Source: Entomortierella parvispora | Taxonomy: Eukaryota > Mortierellomycota > Mortierellomycetes > Mortierellales > Mortierellaceae | Direction of reading: 5' to 3' | Length of the DNA: 64,000 nucleotides | NCBI GenBank assembly: GCA_963573315.1 | Contig: OY752154.1 | Location: forward strand, 1 to 64,000 | Part shown: piece by piece, positions 60,232-64,000 of the stretch | Position numbering within the stretch: position 1 is the stretch's first letter | How the letters are laid out: the number at the start of each line of letters is the position of its first letter | Made by a program: the position numbers and the translations under genes | Notes under the pieces: generated by a model | Databases searched by the model: none | What the model was told of the DNA's origin: nothing | What the model saw: the letters and a program-made list of their open reading frames with translations, nothing else

Positions 60232-61290
60232 TTGATGCAATTAATTTTCTCTCCTTATACTGTCGTAATATTGAGTTCGGCATGTTCTTATATTTTTATC
60301 TTGTTTATTTCTAATGAGTTTAAATTATATAAATATAATAAGTTAATATATTATACTCAAATAATAATATTAATTTTTTCATTTTTCATGGTTAGTGTGT
60401 TCATAGCAATATTTTTATTTACAAATTTTGATATATTAAGAAGTAATTCTTCTTCAATAATTGAATCTCTTGATTTTTCATATAATGATTCTATAAAAAA
60501 TCAAGATTTTATTAACGCATTACCAGAAAAAGGATCTAAGAGCGTTATAATAGAATCTAACCCTGAAAATCCGAATAATCCAAAGGTAGTATTTACTACA
60601 GATGCTGATACTATTAAACAATTTAGTAAGGCTATAGAAGAAGTTGGGTCAAACTTGGGACTAGGTACAGCAATCGGTGGTACAGCAGGTGCTGCTGCTA
60701 CAGTTTTGAAAGGTTCAGGACTTAGTGGGCCTGTAAAAGTTGGGTTTATATGTGCAGCTGGTGCAGCTGGAGGAGCAATATATACAGGTGCATCTGTTCT
60801 AAATAAATTAGGTAGAACTTCAAATGATTCTTCTAATTCTTCAAATAATGTAGATAATAATTCATCAAATATACCTAATCCTGATTCTAGACCATCTTCC
60901 CCTACACCAGATGCTTGGAATATAATCGAAATAGGCGATTATAGCCATAATGAGATTGATATTTTTTTAGATTCAATATTAATTTTACAAGTATGTATTT
61001 TAATATTTACATTATATCTAATACTGTATTTATTAATTAAGTATCTTATATTAAATAATGATAATTTAGATTTTTTTGAAAAGTTTTTTCAAAAAGATGT
61101 TAGTAATAAATTAAAACCTATTGCTATAAAATTAATTAACAACGGTAAGAAATTAAATAATATACTTATTATTCTAATTCTTATTTTATTATTAATTTCT
61201 ATATTGTCAAATATTTATTTTATATTACAATTGAAAATTAATTTTCAATTCTTTGCTGAACTTTATCTAGATCTTTTAAATAATAAATAA
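60232..61290 (+). CDS. Unrecognised membrane protein under a copied cox1 leader
   Basis: 352 residues, no nuclease motif, and I do not recognise the family with confidence. It has hydrophobic segments at about 10-28 and 44-68. A Gly/Ala-rich stretch at 140-190 (GTAIGGTAGAAATVLKGSG, KVGFICAAGAAGGAIYTGAS) resembles a membrane-inserting hairpin. A Ser/Asn/Pro linker lies at 195-225 and two strongly hydrophobic helices at about 245-272 and 305-332. The first codons (MMQLIFSPYT) sit where cox1 [10 protein letters not shown] would be. ORFs with a similar Gly/Ala-rich hairpin occur, as far as I recall, in basidiomycete mitochondrial DNAs and linear plasmids, so plasmid origin is one option. It lies between two atp6 tail relics. 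Confidence 0.75.
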   Translation: MMQLIFSPYTVVILSSACSYIFILFISNEFKLYKYNKLIYYTQIIILIFSFFMVSVFIAIFLFTNFDILRSNSSSIIESLDFSYNDSIKNQDFINALPEKGSKSVIIESNPENPNNPKVVFTTDADTIKQFSKAIEEVGSNLGLGTAIGGTAGAAATVLKGSGLSGPVKVGFICAAGAAGGAIYTGASVLNKLGRTSNDSSNSSNNVDNNSSNIPNPDSRPSSPTPDAWNIIEIGDYSHNEIDIFLDSILILQVCILIFTLYLILYLLIKYLILNNDNLDFFEKFFQKDVSNKLKPIAIKLINNGKKLNNILIILILILLLISILSNIYFILQLKINFQFFAELYLDLLNNK

Positions 61291-61448
61291 ATTTATTTTT
61301 AGATCAATTAATGTAATTTATGAATTGTTTTAGTGTTTTATTATTAATACGATAGATATTTGTATTATTTAGATTAGAAGGGGTAATTTCTAATCAGAAA
61401 CATTTCATGCGTTTTTAATTAATTGTAATAAACAGTAAATACTCTTTT

Positions 61449-61503
61449 AGTTTTCACTATGTTAACAGCATCTTACTTAAACGACGCGATTAACTTACAT
61501 TAA
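61449..61503 (+). pseudogene. Displaced 3' end of atp6, relic B
   Basis: Encodes the same VFTMLTASYLNDAINLH and stop. It differs from relic A at two silent positions and from functional atp6 at about seven. It is followed by AACACCCC at 61538. It was probably the original end of atp6. Confidence 0.92.
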
Positions 61504-61617
61504 TTTATAACGTGTTAATTTAATTTAAATAGATTAACACCCCTTATTTTCAATGTTCTGTGTTATAAATAATATTTTTAAATAAATTTAATAAAATAAA
61601 AATTTTTAATAATAATA

Positions 61618-61700
61618 GAGAAGGATTGTGAATGGTTAGCAACTTGACTGTAAATCAAGCAACCGAAAGGTTATAGGGGGTTCGATTCCCTCCTTTCTCA
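61618..61700 (+). tRNA. trnY: tRNA-Tyr(GUA)
   Basis: Acceptor GAGAAGG/CTTTCTC, anticodon stem-loop CTTGA-CTGTAAA-TCAAG (anticodon GTA), a long variable arm (CAACCGAAAGGTTA) and T arm GGGGG/TCCCTC around TTCGATT. Class II. Confidence 0.9.
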
Positions 61701-62436
61701 TGAAGCAATCGGTATTATAGAGAATTTGATTTTTTTTCTTCTGAATAATTTTATTATTAAATATAACCTTTAATATTTAAAATAAAAATTTAATATATTT
61801 AATAGTATTCATTTTACAGAGAATGAATATGAGCAAGAAATTTATAAAATTTCTTTATTTTTTAGATTTTAAATCAATTCATTTTTAATTGTTATCATTA
61901 AAAATAGTTATTTTATTTTCAATACTATTTAAATAAACTTTAATTGATAATATTTATAGAATAACAAGTATTATATAAAAGATTTTACATTATTGTTTGA
62001 GGAGGGGGAGTTTTGTTAACGCCATTCTTATAGAAAATAATAATGGGTAAGTTGGTAATATATATGTTGATAAAACATATAAAATTACTACAAATAACAA
62101 GAAAGAATATGATATCATATTCACAAAGTAGAATGGTAATAATTGTGGCATTTTTTTTATTTAATAAAAATAATTAAAATTTAATCTTCTCGCAAGAAAA
62201 CAGCAGGTAAACCATAAATAAATTAATAATGTATTGTTTATTAATAAACAAGACATCATATCTAAAAATAGATAAAGTCTATCAAGTATAATATATATAT
62301 TATAATTAATATTTTTCATTATATTTAGAAAATCCCTTAAATTAATACTCATTTTTTTTGATCTTAATAAATTTTCTCTTATGGGAGGGTCTATTATAAA
62401 GATCAGATGGTTGATCTATTTTGATTTAATTTTATC
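61701..62436. other. Intergenic, no gene supported
   Basis: AT-rich. AGGAGGGGGAGTTTTGTTAA near 61999 is a C-rich motif in minus orientation, so the far end of a minus-strand unit may lie here. A 63-codon minus frame at 62161-62352 is of low complexity and not called. Confidence 0.45.
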
Positions 62437-62508
62437 GGGATTAAACGGATTCGAACCGATATCCTCATAATCGACAATTATGTGCTCGACCAATTAAGCT
62501 ATAGTCCC
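62436..62508 (-). tRNA. trnD: tRNA-Asp(GUC)
   Basis: Minus-strand acceptor GGGACTA/TAATCCC (one C-A mismatch), anticodon stem-loop CATAA-TTGTCGA-TTATG (anticodon GTC), T loop TTCGAAT. Confidence 0.87.
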
Positions 62509-62532
62509 TTATTATTAAAAATCATGTTTTTA

Positions 62533-62590
62533 GTCGTTAAGAAGAATTGAACTTCTATCTAATATATTTAACCTCTTCCGGCATACCAGA
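62533..62590 (-). pseudogene. Relic of the trnM 3' half
   Basis: On the minus strand ATAGAAGTTCAATTCTTCTT then AACGAC repeats the T arm and acceptor 3' strand of the neighbouring trnM. A GC-richer piece with GGTATGCCGGAAGAGG precedes it. No 5' half is attached. Confidence 0.8.
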
Positions 62591-62595
62591 GATAA

Positions 62596-62667
62596 AGTCA
62601 TTAAGAAGAATTGAACTTCTATTCAGTACGTATGAGATACTTGTTTTAACCGTTAAACTATAATGAC
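62596..62667 (-). tRNA. trnM: tRNA-Met(CAU), copy 2
   Basis: Minus-strand acceptor GTCATTA/TAATGAC, anticodon stem-loop AGTAT-CTCATAC-GTACT (anticodon CAT), T arm AGAAG around TTCAATT. Relics of its 5' half (63849-63885) and 3' half (62533-62560) flank the adjacent GIY-YIG cassette. A lysidine-type Ile reading is possible in principle. Confidence 0.85.
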
Positions 62668-62764
62668 TCTTTATATATGTAGGGGGGAGTTAATTTGTTA
62701 TAATTAAATTTATAAAAGAATTAACTAAATAAAAGATATTTTACACAAACAGTATATGCCCCTA

Positions 62765-63529
62765 CTATTCTTCCTTACTATCTTTTATTTTTAAAGATGA
62801 AAATAAAACCCAATTTTCTTTGTATACCTTGTTTTTATCAAGGTATTTTGTTATCGTAACAACACTACAACCAAAAAATTTAGCAGCTTCTGTACAAGAT
62901 TCAAAAGTCTTATATAAGATAGTTTCTTGAGTCTTTGGATCAAAAGAATAAACAAATACGCTTTTACTCGTAGGATTATTTTTTCCTACTCTGTTAAGTC
63001 TTTTATGTGATTCACTCATTTTAGCCTTAGTGCTTTCGGATTTGGGTTTTTTCATTAAAAGTATTGTCTCTTCAGAATGGCTCTTACCTGCCATAGGGTT
63101 ATATTCACCACCTTTGGATTTCTTCATCTTAGTAATTGTCATTTCTGTGTGTCGATAACCCAATAAAGATCCCGCCTCTTTAAGAACATTATAATCAGGT
63201 TTCAAATTATCTAAGTATAACTGTTCCTGAGAGATTAGGTCCTTTGGTTCACAGTACTCAAAAACTATAAATATAAAATCTTGTAAATTGTATTTATTTA
63301 TAGCTCTCTGAAGTAGAACATTAGAATTATACCCTACTGTATGATCGTTAAAACGAGAAGCTAAATTAACAGAAGAACCTATATATATTTTACCTGTAGT
63401 TTTAGAAATAAATCCATATACACCAGATTTACCCTTTAATTCTTCTTTTATTAATTTCTGAACCAGCGTAAAATGTAAATAGCCTAAGAATAATTCAATA
63501 GTTGAAAAAGTTGGTTGTAATCGTATCAT
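62765..63529 (-). CDS. GIY-YIG homing endonuclease with captured nad1 leader
   Basis: 254 residues. KSGVYGFISKTTGKIYIGSSVNLASRF spans about 34-60, FIFIVFEYCEPKDLISQEQLYLDNLKPDYN follows near 84, and GSLLGYRHTEMT near 119. A NUMOD3 repeat (GEYNPMAGKSHSEET) and a terminal NUMOD1-like segment (CTEAAKFFGCSVVTI) end the protein. The start MIRLQP follows a copy of the nad1 leader whose native ATG begins MIINNT. It lies between a trnM 5' relic and the intact trnM. The C-rich motif (AACTCCCCCC in minus orientation) lies at 62681-62691. Confidence 0.9.
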   Translation of the reverse strand: MIRLQPTFSTIELFLGYLHFTLVQKLIKEELKGKSGVYGFISKTTGKIYIGSSVNLASRFNDHTVGYNSNVLLQRAINKYNLQDFIFIVFEYCEPKDLISQEQLYLDNLKPDYNVLKEAGSLLGYRHTEMTITKMKKSKGGEYNPMAGKSHSEETILLMKKPKSESTKAKMSESHKRLNRVGKNNPTSKSVFVYSFDPKTQETILYKTFESCTEAAKFFGCSVVTITKYLDKNKVYKENWVLFSSLKIKDSKEE

Positions 63530-63662
63530 TGTAAATATAAATTTCTTTATCTCTGTTTAAACTCTTTTACCTTTTTAAGAGTTATATTATTATAGAGACC
63601 TTACTTACCATCATGTCTGTCCTGATTAAAAGGATAAGGAGCCTTAAAGCTAACCAGGTTTT
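63530..63662 (-). repeat. nad1-type leader copy
   Basis: On the minus strand GATGGTAAGTAAGGTCTCTA, then CTCTTAAAAAGGTAAAAGAG and TTTAAACAGAGATAAAGAA match nad1 leader phrases at 2410-2520 in the same order and run up to the endonuclease ATG. Confidence 0.85.
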
Positions 63663-63733
63663 GCAATTACCTTTAATCGAAAAAGGAATTTTGCTTTTAT
63701 TAAAGCACTGGTATACCATTTACCTATAACTGC
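63663..63733 (-). pseudogene. Degenerate trnG copy
   Basis: Minus strand GCAGTTATAGGTAAATGGTA and the T arm to TAATTGC are nearly those of trnG at 2286, but the anticodon arm has become GTGCTTTAATAAAAGC, which has lost TCC. It was carried along with the nad1 leader. Confidence 0.85.
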
Positions 63734-63848
63734 TTATATTACAAAGATACAAACAAAAACATCAAAGAAGATTTCAACTTCTGAGTGTAAATTAAACTGA
63801 TCATAAAGAGGTTGATTATGTAATTACTGTTATATGTTTTACTCGTTG

Positions 63849-63885
63849 TATGAATTATTTGTTTTAACCGTTAAACTATAATGAC
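63849..63885 (-). pseudogene. Relic of the trnM 5' half
   Basis: Minus strand AGTCATTATAGTTTAACGGT then TAAAACAA and TTCATAC matches trnM (62596-62667) from the acceptor to the anticodon loop, where the match ends. Confidence 0.82.
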
Positions 63886-63947
63886 TAATTATTATATATT
63901 TATTAATTATTATATATTTATTAATTATTATATATTTATTAATAGGG
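63886..63947. repeat. Short tandem AT repeat
   Basis: About three copies of an 18-base unit (TAATTATTATATATTTAT), followed by a G-rich run AGGGGGCATTAATT, which on the minus strand resembles the C-rich 3' motif. Confidence 0.75.
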
Positions 63948-64000
63948 GGCATTAATTTATTATAATAATAATAATAGTATATTTTCCTCTATTATTGTGA

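Noticed and set aside
62161-62352. 63-codon minus frame upstream of trnD
   Set aside because: Low complexity, no leader repeat or conserved motif.

Overview
This window is part of a fungal mitochondrial genome. It is extremely AT-rich and carries the respiratory-chain genes nad1, nad2, nad3, nad4, nad6, cox1, cox2, cox3, atp6 and atp9, the ribosomal protein gene rps3, both rRNAs and 20 intact tRNA genes (plus clearly broken copies). cob, nad5, nad4L, atp8 and tRNAs for Gln, Pro, Leu(UAA) and Ser(GCU) were not found, so the window is probably not the whole molecule. Genes lie on both strands, rps3 stands alone instead of inside an rnl intron, and nad2 and nad3 overlap by one base. These traits suggest a basidiomycete, most likely an Agaricomycete; this is an inference. 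trnW has anticodon CCA and every Trp codon I checked in intact genes is TGG.

Layout: 1-5.0 kb trnF, trnR(ucu), trnH, trnR(ucg), trnG, nad1 and a GIY-YIG cassette that has displaced the old nad1 3' end. 5.6-7.8 kb cox2 fused in frame to a LAGLIDADG endonuclease, then a displaced cox2 3' half that still has a group I intron. 8.6-13.3 kb trnA, trnL, a GIY-YIG cassette, trnW and cox3 (one intron). 14.4-18.5 kb (minus) nad4 and an rps3-GIY-YIG fusion with a displaced rps3 tail. 18.7-28 kb trnT, trnE, trnK, nad6, trnN and a string of live and decayed homing endonucleases. 28.6-34 kb rnl with introns at the positions equivalent to E. coli 1931 and 2504. 35-41.4 kb trnM, trnI, a LAGLIDADG cassette, atp9, nad3/nad2 (minus) and, divergently, rns. 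41.4-45 kb two GIY-YIG units behind rns, trnC, trnV and a decayed cox1 fragment. 45.5-55.9 kb cox1 with five group I introns, two of which contain a second endonuclease cassette. 56-64 kb trnS, atp6 with two displaced 3' tails, a LAGLIDADG gene, an unrecognised membrane protein, trnY, trnD, trnM and a GIY-YIG cassette.

The main discovery is the organisation of the mobile genes. Many free-standing homing endonuclease genes are not bare ORFs but cassettes. Each begins with a copy of the 5' leader, and often the first codons, of a resident gene (nad1 with its upstream trnG, nad2, cox1, cox3 or atp9), continues with the endonuclease, and ends in a C-rich motif (AAC[T/A]CCCCC). The same C-rich motif follows or overlaps the stop codon of nearly every protein gene here and may be the 3'-end signal. 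Cassettes sit at gene 3' ends (nad1, cox2, rps3, atp6), in or beside tRNA genes (trnM, trnN, trnK), behind rns, and inside other introns. The replaced host segment is left behind as a relic that differs mostly at synonymous sites, which points to replacement by a foreign allele (hybrid genes of the kind reported for atp6 in Allomyces and for several genes in arbuscular mycorrhizal fungi). Intron boundaries were set from exon homology plus the group I rule (U before the 5' site, G at the intron end), and cox1 and cox3 rejoin in frame with them.
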